A stretch of DNA of 64,000 nucleotides, taken from Pelodera strongyloides (taxonomy: Eukaryota > Nematoda > Chromadorea > Rhabditida > Rhabditidae). The notes under the pieces are model-generated. The model was given only the letters and a program-made list of their open reading frames with translations, made no database searches and was not told the origin of the DNA. The position numbers and the translations under genes are program-made. Numbering within the stretch: the stretch's first letter is position 1; each line of letters begins with the position of its first letter. The stretch is from NCBI GenBank assembly GCA_036852015.1, contig JAANDG010000007.1, positions 1 to 64,000 on the forward strand, in the 5' to 3' direction. Positions 34,001-44,454 of this stretch are shown piece after piece.

Positions 34001-35897
34001 TATCCTTTTTCTTATATGGACTAAACACAACTGAACCTGTCTCCAGAATAGAACGTACGTAGAGAGAGTAAGCAAGAATCAAAAGGTTTGCCTTTCTAGT
34101 TTTCAGAGTGCGGAAGAGGGCAAACATTCTCCTTCTTGCTTGACCACACACATAAGCAACATGTCTAGAAAACGACAAATTTTCGGTCATAATAAAGCCC
34201 AAATCTTTGAGATGTGTTACCTTGTCAATAACGACTGCATTACAAATATAATCTACTTTTGGATTATTTGGGCCGATATACAACGCTTGACACTTGTGAG
34301 GGGCCAAAGGTAGCTGATTATCAATTGACCAATCATGTACAAGATTTATGGCACTTTGAATTAAAATTCGGTCTGGAGGATCATTTATAGTGCTATAAAC
34401 CTTAATATCATCTGCGTACATTACGAAGCTACCCCATTTTAGGGATTTTACTACCCCATAACCTGGGGTAGTTTTCGTAACTGGGGGTAGTATTTTTACA
34501 TTTTAGGGTAGTATTTGTGCAGAATATTTTTTCGAAAAAATACTACCCCTTTGTTGTGGGGTAGTATATTCCCGATTTGGGTAGTATACTACACTGGGGT
34601 AGTATTAAACATTTTTACCCATAGTTCAACATACGAATGGAAAATTATGGCAGTCGAGGTTGAGCTTTACATTGCTCATCAGCTCCTTCAGGCTCTTGGT
34701 AATGAATTCCTAAAAAAAAATTTGAAAACATAAAAAATTATGCTCCATACGTTACGTTAGGCTTAGATAACACAGCCATAGTAATTAAAAGTTAGGGGGT
34801 CATTCCGAGAACGTTAGCTTGTTCTTATTTTTATCAACTGTAAACAATTTAAAGTCAAATATGGTCCAAATATTCAATCACAACCCAAGTAGTCGTTTAG
34901 ATAAGCAGTGCGGGGAGATTGATGCTGTTTTTTATGTTACTTTATGGCGTTATTTGTTTTTGAACGTATGGACAATTGCACTCACATATGTTGTTAGCAA
35001 ATATTCAAAAGCGCACAGTATTAGCGCAGTAATTTGCATACACTACATCGGAATACATGCGTCCGGCATACGTTTCAAAAATGGCTACCATAGGTGAGGA
35101 GTTAGTGTGGCGGAGAACAGATGAATCAACCGTGGTTGTTAGCGCTTTTCCGTGCCTTTGGAGGTCTTTTTGGAAAAATGTTCAAAACTAAAAGTATCTT
35201 AAAACGCTATTTGCGCGTCTTTCGCGCACCATTTGCATATCTGGTAGTTGTAATCCTCACCCAGTCTGAAGTAGTTCGTAGTTCCGGATGCACAACGTCA
35301 TTCGTACACGTACTTATCTTCGAATCATTCCACTTGTCATCTTTAATCTGCATCTTGAACAGATCCTCCTTAGGGAGCGACTTGAAATCGAATGTCGGCT
35401 GACAGCGCATATCTACAAAACATACTTGTAATCAACGTCTTGGGGAATCGTATGCATGAACATTGTTGACACCGCCCTGAAGAAGGAGGATTTGCAAGTG
35501 ACATACTGTATCCGATTAAGTGGTATCTTTTTTAATATATTTTAATATACGTATTTGATTTTCTTTTATTGCTTTTTTCGTCGCTCGAATCATTACAATG
35601 GGGGGGGGGTTTGACCTGTGTATAATGTTGTGAGTCGTGGTACTTACGGTTCAATTGTATTTCTTAATACGTGAAGCTGCGTACTGCGAGCCTTAGTGGG
35701 GATATGGCCACGTGCAATAAAGTTGTTACTCCCGTCTTGCGCGCAGACGCCCATTTCCGTTTGGTCAATATGTATGAACTAAATATCTTAACTATGTAAT
35801 AAAGTACAAACAGCCTACCATAAAAACCAGATGTAGCGATAAGTTCTCGGCACAGAACTAAAAGAAGAACTAGACGTACACCTAGTACGCCCATCAT
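28031..35897 (-). CDS. Q2: secreted Cys-rich protein, seven exons, intact, giant intron 3
   Basis: Exons: 35819-35897, 35261-35412, 34635-34709, 29347-29418, 28783-28932, 28285-28448, 28031-28124. They join in frame to 261 residues ending ...VESMRLVHFL-stop. Exon 1 encodes a signal peptide (MMGVLGVRLVLLLVLCRELIA), so export is likely. The first three exons are clearly diverged from Q1 (D-M-R-C-Q-P against D-P-R-C-N-P), whereas exons 4-7 and their introns are nearly identical to Q1, which suggests gene conversion or a later partial duplication. Exon 4 has a 12-nt in-frame tandem addition (Y-P-D-D). Intron 3 is about 113 bp in Q1 but about 5.2 kb here, holding minisatellite, an LTR element and a LINE. 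Intron phases are 1-0-0-0-0-2. Family not recognised. The alternative is two separate broken genes, but the exact phase fit across the intron argues for one. Confidence 0.68.
29530..29818 (+). repeat. TACCCC minisatellite, left part in Q2 intron 3
   Basis: C-rich units on the plus strand: 'actacccc' joined by 'aaatatactacc', then 'cttattttacatgactacccc'. The LTR element at 29819 inserted into it; the array resumes at 33103. Confidence 0.9.
29819..30295 (-). repeat. LTR (3' LTR in element sense)
   Basis: 477 bases, nearly identical to 32620-33102. It contains tatataaag on the plus strand and 'gctctcggctcatcctaag'. The high identity suggests recent insertion. Confidence 0.88.
32620..33102 (-). 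repeat. LTR (5' LTR in element sense)
   Basis: 483 bases; differs from the other LTR by a few substitutions and a small insertion ('aggcaaac' near 32.72 kb). It is followed on the minus strand by the primer-binding site. Confidence 0.88.
33103..33493. repeat. TACCCC minisatellite, middle part
   Basis: C-rich 'accccacttatttaacatgact' units to about 33.30 kb, then G-rich units at 33.33-33.43 kb, then C-rich again. The LINE inserts at 33494. Confidence 0.88.
33477..34445 (-). mobile_element. 5'-truncated CR1/L2-like LINE with 17-bp target duplication
   Basis: The element is 33494-34428, flanked by a 17-base direct repeat (CTACCCCATTTTAGGGA) at 33477-33493 and 34429-34445. The minus-strand frame of 259 codons (33642-34421) opens with the reverse transcriptase catalytic box F-V-M-Y-A-D-D, continues with C-Q-A-L-Y-I-G and D-L-G-F, and has the thumb-region signature Y-V-R-S-I-L-E-T-G...S-P-Y-K-K-K-D...L-E-R-I-Q-R. 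It runs to the normal C-terminus. Everything upstream of the catalytic box is lost, as is usual for incomplete target-primed reverse transcription. The 3' end has short (ATGTT)n repeats instead of poly-A, as in CR1/L2 clades. The frame is unbroken, so the insertion is young. Not active. Confidence 0.9.
34429..34612. repeat. TACCCC minisatellite, right part
   Basis: C-rich units to about 34.46 kb, then G-rich ('ggggtagtatt') to 34.60 kb, ending 23 bases from Q2 exon 3. Confidence 0.88.
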
Positions 35898-35996
35898 CTA
35901 AATAAATCTCTTTGACAGTAAGTTCATGCACATACTCAAACAATGTGTCAAAAAGTATACGAAACGCACGCAACGGAGGCAATACTCTGACAATGA

Positions 35997-36180
35997 GGCC
36001 GTATTCACCACTCAAGGGTAAACATTTCTCTAGAGACAAAACTTTTGGAACGCATTTTTCGGGAAGGAGTGTGAGTGGTGAATGCAAATTTTGTGACATA
36101 ATCTCGCTTTCTAGGTAAAAAAAGAAAAATTCTCCGAGAGACAGTTTTCTCCAGGGGTAAACGGAGTGGTGAATACGGCC
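35997..36180. mobile_element. MITE with GGCCGTATTCACCACTC ends
   Basis: Left end GGCCGTATTCACCACTCAAG and right end GAGTGGTGAATACGGCC are inverse. The inner arms carry 'ggtaaac' and 'ttctctag'/'ctccgagag'. About 184 bases, non-coding, just upstream of the Q2 start codon. Confidence 0.75.
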
Positions 36181-36419
36181 TCTGGTTGTGGCATTTTGCA
36201 GCAAAAAAACTTCTTAGCCTACCTCGTTTGCATGCCTACAACTCTGAATTTCTCTTGATATACTAATTAGATTCCCATGTGAATCCAAATCCGAATACAA
36301 TGCTTTCAGGAAGAAAATACGTTTCGGAGAAAGCATTGGTCTTTTAAACAAAAAGGGTTATCGCAACAAATAATAAGTGAAGGCAATTTACTACCTCGCT
36401 ACTTTAATTTGTATTTTAG

Positions 36420-37145
36420 AGAAAGGTAGTCAAATAATGATTCTTGCCCTCGTTTGGCTTCAATACAAGGCGAAGCAGTCGGAGACCTCTTCGACTGCTC
36501 CCCTCAAGACAAAAATATTCTTCTAGCAATTGGTTCTTTGAAAGAATTGTTCCTCTTTGGAACCGTATCCTTGCTAACGTTGAGGACTTTGCTTCTGTGC
36601 AAGTTCTCAAGTCAGCGTTGGAACACATTGACTTAAAGCACCTCGGTGCTGACCAAAGTGTTTTGCGGTCACTCAATTGAGAATTCAATTTCAAATTCCA
36701 AATTCCGAGAAGTCATTTTGCCATTGAACTCTCGGACAAAACAATCATGAAACGTACAAGTGCCAGTTCTTTTGAAGGGGGAGCTTGCACTTATTAAATT
36801 CAAGATGATATTTCGTACCCGTGCTAGGTGGATGACCATTCTATTGATATTTGATGTTGTTGATTGTGATTTGATTGTGTCACGCTACTATTGTGACTTT
36901 TGTGCTATTGAATTGAATTGAATTTAATTTATTTCGGTTACTTCATAATATATCATGTATAATAATGGTCTTTTTCAATGTATCTACTATTTGTATTCGT
37001 AGTTATTTTAAATTTAATTTAATGTTCCCCGTAAGTAGTAAAGGACTTGAACCCTTTACTCTGTGGGACCTGGTTATTATTTTCTCGCTTACCTTGTTAT
37101 TTTGTACTTGTCGGTTTTATCAATAAAGCTTTATATTAATAGATA
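36420..37145 (+). mobile_element. 3' end of a second LINE (reverse transcriptase C-terminus)
   Basis: The plus-strand frame to the TGA at 36678-36680 carries the C-terminal signature of CR1/L2-type open reading frames: N-W-F-F-E-R-I-V-P-L-W-N-R-I-L, with a helix after it. A 3' untranslated region follows, with 'tttgtacttgtcggttttat' and 'caataaagctttata' near 37.13 kb. It is 5'-truncated far downstream of the catalytic domain and the sequence before 36.5 kb is not clean. Confidence 0.65.
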
Positions 37146-37211
37146 ACATCTAATAAGTGGTTTGCACCTGCGCATTCCATTGAAAGAAGAACTAAAATAA
37201 ACTTCGACGAA

Positions 37212-37230
37212 AGGTTAGGGTTAGGGTTGT
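37212..37230 (+). repeat. Short interstitial TTAGGG-like repeat
   Basis: 'ggttagggttagggttgtta' gives about two and a half TTAGGG units. It is too short to mark a telomere. Confidence 0.4.
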
Positions 37231-37677
37231 TAGCCCCGGAATTGTGATTTTATGAAAAACATGTCACCCGATTTCTGGCGTTCTCGACAAGAAGGCAAAT
37301 TAGAATTTGTTGTACGTACATGCGGTTATTTTAGGCTATTTGGTCGTGCGCACTAGTTTTATGAAAAGTATTGAAACACACTGTTTGTCCACAATTAATC
37401 CAGTCTTCGGCATTTGTATGGTATGGCGCCGTTGGAAGTTGGAACTTATTTTTTGTTTGTAATTTTTTTTCGAAATTTCTCAAAAAACTTTTATTCACAA
37501 CCAAAACGTAAAAAGGTACCAGACAACCGTAATCAGCGATACTCAAGCTGGACCATTTCTTGCTCATTATTTCGTTGTAAATAATTTTCTGTCAAATTTA
37601 AGAAATTTGGGTCAGATAAAGATAAAAAAGTTGGCATAAATTTGTTTTGGTTCTTCTGGTAGATACAGACATGGGCA

Positions 37678-38024
37678 ATTTAAGCGCATAATTCACGCAT
37701 TATTCAGCAATTTACCATTTACCACAGCCAGTCATACCCAACTATCCATCGCAGTTGGCACGCCCCTTAGAGCTAATTGGGCAATATGCTCCATTGGGCG
37801 TGGCACTTGTCCAATCAGCGCGAATGGGCGTACCAACTGCGACATAGATAGTTCGATAGTTGGGTTGTTGACTGCGGTCAACAATTACCCTTTTTTCACT
37901 AATATCTTCCCTAGGTAACCTTTACCCAGAAAGATTTTTAATTATCTTTGTTAAAGTGTATCTTTGTACAATAAAAAAAGCATAAAGAATGAGGTGATTT
38001 CTAGTGACCCGATCCCTTTAATAA
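37678..38024. mobile_element. Composite of two degraded TTAA-family MITE fragments
   Basis: 37.68-37.89 kb shares 'attcagcaatttacc', 'atcgcagttggcacgcc' and 'gcgcgaatgggcg' with the centres of the 39983-40400 and 40913-41310 elements. 37.89-38.02 kb matches the right arm of the 38.48-38.96 kb hairpin and ends 'gatccctttaa'. Confidence 0.55.
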
Positions 38025-38482
38025 TTGGACACTACATAACATGGATCTACCATTTGAATAAGCAGCAACAAGCGCACATTCGAAAAGAACTATCATTTTC
38101 ACAAGAAGAAAAGAGCAAGATGTAGCTAAATACTTTATTAAACAGGGAACTACCTTAATCCACTTGTTGTAATTGAGCAAGCACGTTAAACAACTTAAAT
38201 TTTTTCTTGATTGAATGAAATAACAATAAATTGCATATTTTTTTGTCGGGAACTCCTGTGGATTTTCTTCGAACCCTGTGCCTTGCTTATAGTTTCCACA
38301 CAATCACCCTAAAAGGCAGGACAATTAACCTTTTTGCATTCCGGACCGATCAATCCACCACTTTATCACCCAATATCTTCGTGAGTATTGAAATAGAACA
38401 CTACTTTTTGCATTAAATTTTTATTATACCATATGGAAAATAAGGAAAAAAAACAGGCACTATTTCAGGTGAACCGAGAACC

Positions 38483-38957
38483 TAAGGGATGGGCTCACTA
38501 CAAAATCACCTTGTTTTTATGCTTTAGTTTGATTATACAAAGGTAAACTTAAACAAAGAGCATAAAAAAAGTTTCTTGAATTACTCCCTAGGTAAGATAT
38601 TAGGTAAAAAGGGTGAGTATTGATCTATCTTCCGATAACGTGAGTAAACAAGATAAACTAGGAAAGCTAAGAGATATGGCTGAAACACACTGTTTTGAGC
38701 AAAATAAACTGTAGTTTTCATCGTTTATTTTACTTAAAACAATGAAAAACAGTGTGTTTCAGCCATATCTCTTAGCTTCCCTAGTTTATCTTGTTTACTC
38801 ATGTTATCGGGAGATCGATCAATACTCACCCTGTTTACCTAATATCTTCCCTAGGGAGTAATTCAAGAAACTTTTTTTATACTCTTTGTTTAATTTTACC
38901 TTTGTACAATCAAACTAAAGCATAAAAACAAGGTGATTTTGTAGTGAGCCCATCCCT
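38483..38957. mobile_element. Long hairpin element (AAGGGATGGGCTCACT ends)
   Basis: The left arm (AAGGGATGGGCTCACTACAA) and right arm (TTGTAGTGAGCCCATCCCTT) are inverse, and the complementarity continues almost to the centre near 38.72 kb. The 475-bp unit is therefore a near-complete palindrome. It directly abuts the 3' end of P3. Confidence 0.8.
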
Positions 38958-38962
38958 TGCAC

Positions 38963-41900
38963 TTACATTAGTATCGTAACGTTAATTTGCGTCGGAAACG
39001 CCGAATTGCCTATGTCTTCTCTGTCTTCTTCGTCTCCGTCTCCTATTGTTATTGGGCGTATTTCTTCTTCGTTTCCTTCGTCTGGTAGAAGACGAAATCT
39101 GAGCGATTTTGCTTGATTATAATTCTAGCACCGATGAAAGTGTGTGCGGCGAGATTCTGGCGCCACAGTTTGAGAGTAACCGCGAACGTGAGCAAACCTG
39201 CTGGCGACCAGCAAAGTCTCACGTTGAATAGAATCCTTTAGTGATATAAAGAGAAATAAAAGTACCGTAGGAACTGGCACATAGTCATCAGCTCTTCATC
39301 TGTCTTGCCTTCTTCGCTTAGAATGTTCCGATCATATTTTGTGTCGTTTATTTGCGGCACCATGTTTCTCAGTTTACAGTAGTTGATAATAGTGTGATGC
39401 CAAGATCCATAGGTGGCTTTCTGAAAGAAATCGATAACATTTAGGTGGCTCCAAAGGTGCATATCTCCAGTGTGCGCGCATAAGGGCGCACGTGTGGCAC
39501 ACCTTCGGTGATCCACCCACGCGCATTTATCAGTATCTTTTCGACCAAATTCAAAGCTTCACCGAATGCTTAGCTTATCGTTAGCTTCCCGTCCTGTTAA
39601 AGTGAATATGTAGGCCCTTTTTGAAGTTAAGCTATATTAATAGAATGCGTGTTGCCCATTAAGGAAACAATAACAAAAGTTGTCTACAACTACCCACTTA
39701 AAAGAAAATCAATTACAAAGCTCGCCTTTTCCATAGTAAACGCTAATTCGGAACCCTTGCATAAATTTGGGTCCGATTGAATAAATTTAAGTTTAAATCG
39801 GCAAATAGCAAGATTCAAGATGCAGCGCATTCCAATTTCGTATTTACATATTCAGTCGCCTATTTAAATTAACGTCTGGTATGGAAACGCTAATTTCGCT
39901 TTTTTTTGCTCGTTTTGAGTGCCTACATATTCGCTTTAATGGGCAGTGGACATGAACGCATGGTAGTTTACATGAACGCGAATTAAAGGGTCAGGCCCAT
40001 TTCAAATGACCCCTATTTTTGATGATTCCATCTGATTCTCCATGTCAAATATAGTAGGATGCAATAATTTTCTAATTTTCAAGCGCAAAAATCACTCATT
40101 ATTCAGCAATTTAACGTGAGCAGTCATACACAGCTATCCATCGCAGTTGGCACGCCCATTCGCGCTGATTCGCCGATATCGCAATTGCCACGCCCAATAG
40201 AGCATATTGCCCAATTAGCGCGAAGGAGCGTGACAAATGCGGTAAATAGTTGGGTATGACTGGCAGGGGTAAATTGCTGAATACTGCGTGAATTTTGCGC
40301 TTGAAAATTAGAAAAATATAGCATCCTACTATATTTGACATGGAGAATCAGATGGAATCATCAAAAATAGGGGTCATTTGAAATGGGCCTGACCCTTTAA
40401 AAAAAAATTAGAGTGGGATTGGGGACAACCTGGAATTGGGTAGTTGCAACATACTTCACACAGTATGGAATATCTTCGTCATAAAGCTCCATAATATTGT
40501 AACATCCATCTTCGTCGAAGCAGAATCGATCATACAGTTTTTTGACCCAAACTGGCCACATTAGGCGAAAAATTGAACATTCTTCGACTAACTCCTTTAG
40601 TTTCTGAACAGGAATTGATTGTGAGATTTCTGGCAGAGATCCTCGTATGTACTGGTTCGGGCGTGGTGATTAACTTTTTTCCGAAACCACTGAGCCGCAT
40701 TTTTGATGCACATAGTTTTGTTTCATGTGTTGACGTTAATATATTGTTAATATTTATAATCGGAACTCACCCAACACGTTTCATGGTCACTGTGGAATAC
40801 CTCATAGTACTCAATAAAAGTAGACGCTATCTAAATTCGAACCAGTTACTGTAGAAGACTCGAACTGTACGTGTCTATATATATCATTTATACCACATCA
40901 GTTTAAAGGGTGAGGTCCATTTCAAATTACCCCTATTTTTGATGATTCCATCTGATCCTACATGTCAAATATAGTAGGATACAATACTTTTCTAATTTTC
41001 AAACACAAAATTCACACACTATTCAGCAATTTACCATGTCCAGTCATAACCAACTATCTATCGCAGTTGCTACGCCCATTCGCGCTGGTGGGCCAATATC
41101 GCAATTGTCACGCCCAATAGAGCATATTGCCCAATTAGCGCGAAGGGGCGTGACAACTGCGATAGATACTTGGGTATCTGGTAATTGCTGAATACTGCGT
41201 GAATTTTGCGCTTGAAAATTGGAATAAAATCATATCCTACTATATTTGACATGGAGAATCAGTTGGAAGCATCAAAAATAGGGGTCATTCGAACTGGGCC
41301 TGACCCTTTCTTTAAAAGGCCGCTTTGTGAACCACTGACCATTCTTATGTCAAAGCAGTATTGTCTTCTGCGATATATCGGTGAATCTATCGGCAGAGCG
41401 GATTTGGACGTGGCCATGATACCAATGCCTTCGTGTATTTTATGAATGTAGAAGCTCTGGAAGGGATATTGATATTGGTTTACACCAAAGACTGAAATGA
41501 TGTTGACACAACGTATTACATGATTTGACAGAGCGATAAAAATCCGCATTTATAGGACATGTTTCCGGCGATCATACGCTACTAGGTATAAAAACTGGTT
41601 GCTTTAGGGGCAGATGAATCTGCTTCCCGAGATTGGTCACCGGGATTCTTAAAGCGAAATACCGGCCGGTTTTTGAAACGCATCGTCGACTACTGGATTC
41701 TGACGTATTTATGCTAATTTGCTCGAATTTAGTTCGATTTTATATTGTAATTTATGTTCATTAGCATACGCTGCATAAGAATGCTGGCCTATTCGATGTG
41801 TTTCAAAAACCGGCCGGTATTTCGCGTTAACCTTGTTTGCTTGCTCTGAAACACCGGCGTTTCCGCGGATATTTCTGGTTTAACTCTAGGTGCTCCTCTT

Positions 41901-42744
41901 TCGATTAGAGAATGTATGACACTTGCCAGCATTGGGTCAAACGCTGTGGGCTTCGGGTAGAATAAGTGCTTGCCGCTGGCTTTTGTGATGCATCCAGCTG
42001 TTGCTTCGGGTCTATCTTCATAGTTTATCGTAAGGTAGAAATCGGTGTTGAACACAAAGTCACCAAGTGCAAATTTGCTGCAGCGAAAATCTGAATAAAA
42101 GCTGTCACATGTTTATTTCCAATGAGATAAGACACACTGATTTGCTTAAGTGGTTTTTGAAAACGTATTGTGGTAGCCATATCGGTGTCGATAATCGGAG
42201 AATCATACCGTAGGAGAACAACAATTGCACCCTTATTTCTTTACCGTGTGACCCGAGGGTATCTGGCTTTTGCCGTGTCCCAGGAGAGTATCTGTATATA
42301 CAGCCATATTCCCCCGGGACACGCGGTAAGGAAATAAGGGTGCAATTGTTGTTCGTCTACGGTATGGTCCTCCGATTATCAACACCGAAAAATTTCAGCG
42401 GGATAAAGTCTGTGTACATATATCATAATAAATTTATGCAAATTATAAAATCATGCCAAATGTATGTTTATTTTGATGGGCCCGTCCGTTTAAGTATGGA
42501 CTAAGATATTGAGAAAAGCGATACGTGCACAATAATCACGACACAATCTTAAGTGGGAAGTGGGACCCTCCAACCGCAATATATCGCCCGTATTATCTAT
42601 ACTGTACCGAAAGATACTGCACCGACCAATTGGCTCATGTAATCTATCCTTATGCTCGTTCATGGCTAAGATGATATCTTCGTATTCGTCTTCTTCCGCT
42701 ATACTTCGACAGAAGAGTAGAAAAATAACAACAAACCAAAACAT
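38963..42744 (-). CDS. P3: secreted Cys-rich protein, seven exons, intact
   Basis: Exons: 42627-42744, 41885-42090, 41340-41456, 40771-40830, 40430-40651, 39266-39420, 38963-39098. Lengths sum to 1014, giving 337 residues in one frame with phases 1-0-0-0-0-2. Exon 1 is a signal peptide (MFWFVVIFLLFCRSIA) followed by an acidic stretch. The mature part has ten Cys: two in exon 2 (D-F-R-C; G-C-I-T), one in exon 3 (Y-C-F-D), one in exon 4 (E-T-C-W), four in exon 5 (E-E-C, F-C, G-C, Y-C-V) and two in exon 6. The C-terminal exon is acidic (LLPDEGNEEE...). Introns 1, 2, 3 and 5 each contain an inverted-repeat element. The start codon lies 270 bp from that of P4 on the other strand, so a shared promoter is possible. 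The exon 1 donor (GTCGGT) is weak but conserved in P1, P3 and P4. It is the only intact P gene here. Function unknown. Confidence 0.75.
39983..40400. mobile_element. TTAA MITE (AAAGGGTCAGGCCCATTTC family) in P3 intron 5
   Basis: Begins TTAAAGGGTCAGGCCCATTT and ends AAATGGGCCTGACCCTTTAA, with arms of more than 100 bases. An inner inverted pair 'cgcagttggcacgcccattc' and 'gcgcgaaggagcgtgacaaa' lies in the centre. TTAA at both ends. Confidence 0.88.
40913..41316. mobile_element. TTAA MITE (same family) in P3 intron 3
   Basis: Begins TTAAAGGGTGAGGTCCATTT. The right arm reads 'aaaataggggtcattcgaac' then 'gggcctgaccctttctttaa', so the right terminus is slightly extended. It is a sister of the element at 39983. 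Confidence 0.82.
41649..41830. mobile_element. TTAA MITE (AAAGCGAAATACCGGCCGG family) in P3 intron 2
   Basis: Begins TTAAAGCGAAATACCGGCCG and ends CCGGCCGGTATTTCGCGTTAA. The short arms enclose a conserved centre with 'tatgctaatttgctcgaatt' and 'gcataagaatgc'. TTAA at both ends. Further copies lie at 45370-45569, 51863-52045 and 53033-53211. Confidence 0.85.
42191..42382. repeat. Inverted-repeat element in P3 intron 1
   Basis: Arms include 'gataatcggagaatcatacc' on the left and 'ggtatggtcctccgattatc' on the right, with inner 'aacaacaattgcacccttat' and its reverse complement. About 190 bases, no TTAA at its ends. A half-TIR of the GGGACAGGCCC family lies at about 42.44-42.49 kb. Confidence 0.7.
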
Positions 42745-43014
42745 GCTACTGGATAGCCAAAAAAAGAAAATATAATATCACAAATAACCATGTACACCCA
42801 TGCAAATTTTGTACTATTCAAATAAAACATAGGAATTCTCTGCAGTAAGTAGTGAGAGTCGTTATCTAATTGTATGTAAGTATAGTATAAGGTGGGGTAT
42901 TGGGTCTCAAGACTCAAGAACATACTCCATTGGTACACAAAGCGTTTGGAGTCATTTGAATATTGGAAATTTACATGCTGAATGTGTTTCTTGTTATTTA
43001 TTCTATCGTATGAA
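42745..43014. promoter_or_regulatory. Candidate bidirectional promoter between P3 and P4
   Basis: 270 bases separate the divergent start codons of P3 and P4. I see no firm TATA or initiator. The assignment rests on geometry alone. Confidence 0.3.
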
Positions 43015-44052
43015 ATGCGTTTGGTTTGGGGTGTTGTTGTCATTGTATTATCATACCAGGCTCTAGCTGATGATGAGGAAAAGCTCGTGATTGCAATGAC
43101 CGAATATACGGAACTTTTCCGTCACCCAATTGGTCGGTACTTTTTACTCTCAATAATCTTATTATATTAGTGAAAATTATATCTGTTCACCTATGACCTA
43201 TACTTCCCCGAAGACGTGAATCAACTAGGGAAACACTCATTTTTAGACAAATTTGTGTACTTCACTGCATATTAGGGCGCATAAACATGTTATGTGCCAG
43301 TTTTTTTGTACCAGGGTTAGCCGGTTAGCAAACGTTTCTCATGTGCCTCGAATATTTTTCAGATTTTCGTTGCTTCGAATTCGCACTTTCGGATTTCGTG
43401 TTTGACTCGGGTATCTATCTCCCAATTCAATTTGCTCTGGAAACAACAGATAGATACTCTTTTGGATGCACAGTTAAAATTAATGGCAAACAACGATTAT
43501 TCTACCCGAAACTTACAGCGCTTGACCCTATGATGGCGAGTCATTTTCCGCAATAAGTCTTTGTTGAAACTCAGATCGTGCGCGGCGAAAATCTCGCTCG
43601 AAGGCTGTGAAAATACGAACATTGATGAGTGAACAAATATAAAGATGTGTAGCGTCTTTCCTTCTCTTCACCAGGTTCTCGAGAAGTTTTTTTCGCAGTC
43701 ATAGCTTTGCGAGAGTCTGGAGAAGCTATGTGTGCGGCGACTTATAGGCGCTCCTGGAGAAACTATGTATGATTGACTGATAGACGCGCCTGATTTTTTT
43801 CACCATTCACCCTAGTTTCATGTTGCAATGCCGTCAACACTCATACTATGCTCGATGTCTAACGACTACGTTTCCATGGCGCGTCTCCGCAATCAGCAGG
43901 GCTTGGCGGATCGTTCGCGGTGTCACCCACACCTCGGCACCCTCCGGACATGCCGCGAGGTAACACCAACCCGCGATCGATCCGCGGGTGCACTAGAAAA
44001 CGAGGTCGCAAGGTTGTTGCAAAGTAGTTGCTCAAATGAAATCTAGTGCTCT

Positions 44053-44454
44053 TTAAAGGGACGCGGTCACCATTTTGACCCCTATGTATACTATGTGTTT
44101 TTATTAACTTCACAGCATGAAAAACATAGTATTGGAAAAAATCCGACGAAAAACGCTGTTTTCAGCAAGAAATTCATTGATTAAAAAAGTTGCGTCCGAT
44201 CCAAGGTCCACAGTTAGCCATAGAAAACCAAATGTTATAATGCCCGCGAGGTATTCGACCGATTAATTAGTGGAATAACGTTCGTCGGTTACGGTGCGTA
44301 TTGGTTCGAGGATAAAATTTTTCGTCATCATTTTACTCGCTGTTGCCGCATTTCTTGCAAAACATTTTCCCAACACTATGCGTTATAAATTATGAAAATA
44401 ATAAAAACGCAAAGTATGCATAAAGGACAAAACGCGGTGACCGCGTCCCTTTAA
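44053..44454. mobile_element. TTAA MITE (AAAGGGACGCGGTCACC family) in P4 intron 2
   Basis: Begins TTAAAGGGACGCGGTCACCA and ends GGTGACCGCGTCCCTTTAA. The paralogous P1 intron (near 7.21 kb) has the same flanks joined around TTCA, so the empty site carries one copy of a TTAA-like target. This supports TTAA duplication on insertion. Confidence 0.9.

Noticed and set aside
33642..34421. Host gene of 259 codons
   Set aside because: It is the C-terminal part of a LINE reverse transcriptase bounded by a target duplication.
37212..37230. Telomere or chromosome fusion point
   Set aside because: Only about two and a half TTAGGG units with ordinary sequence on both sides.
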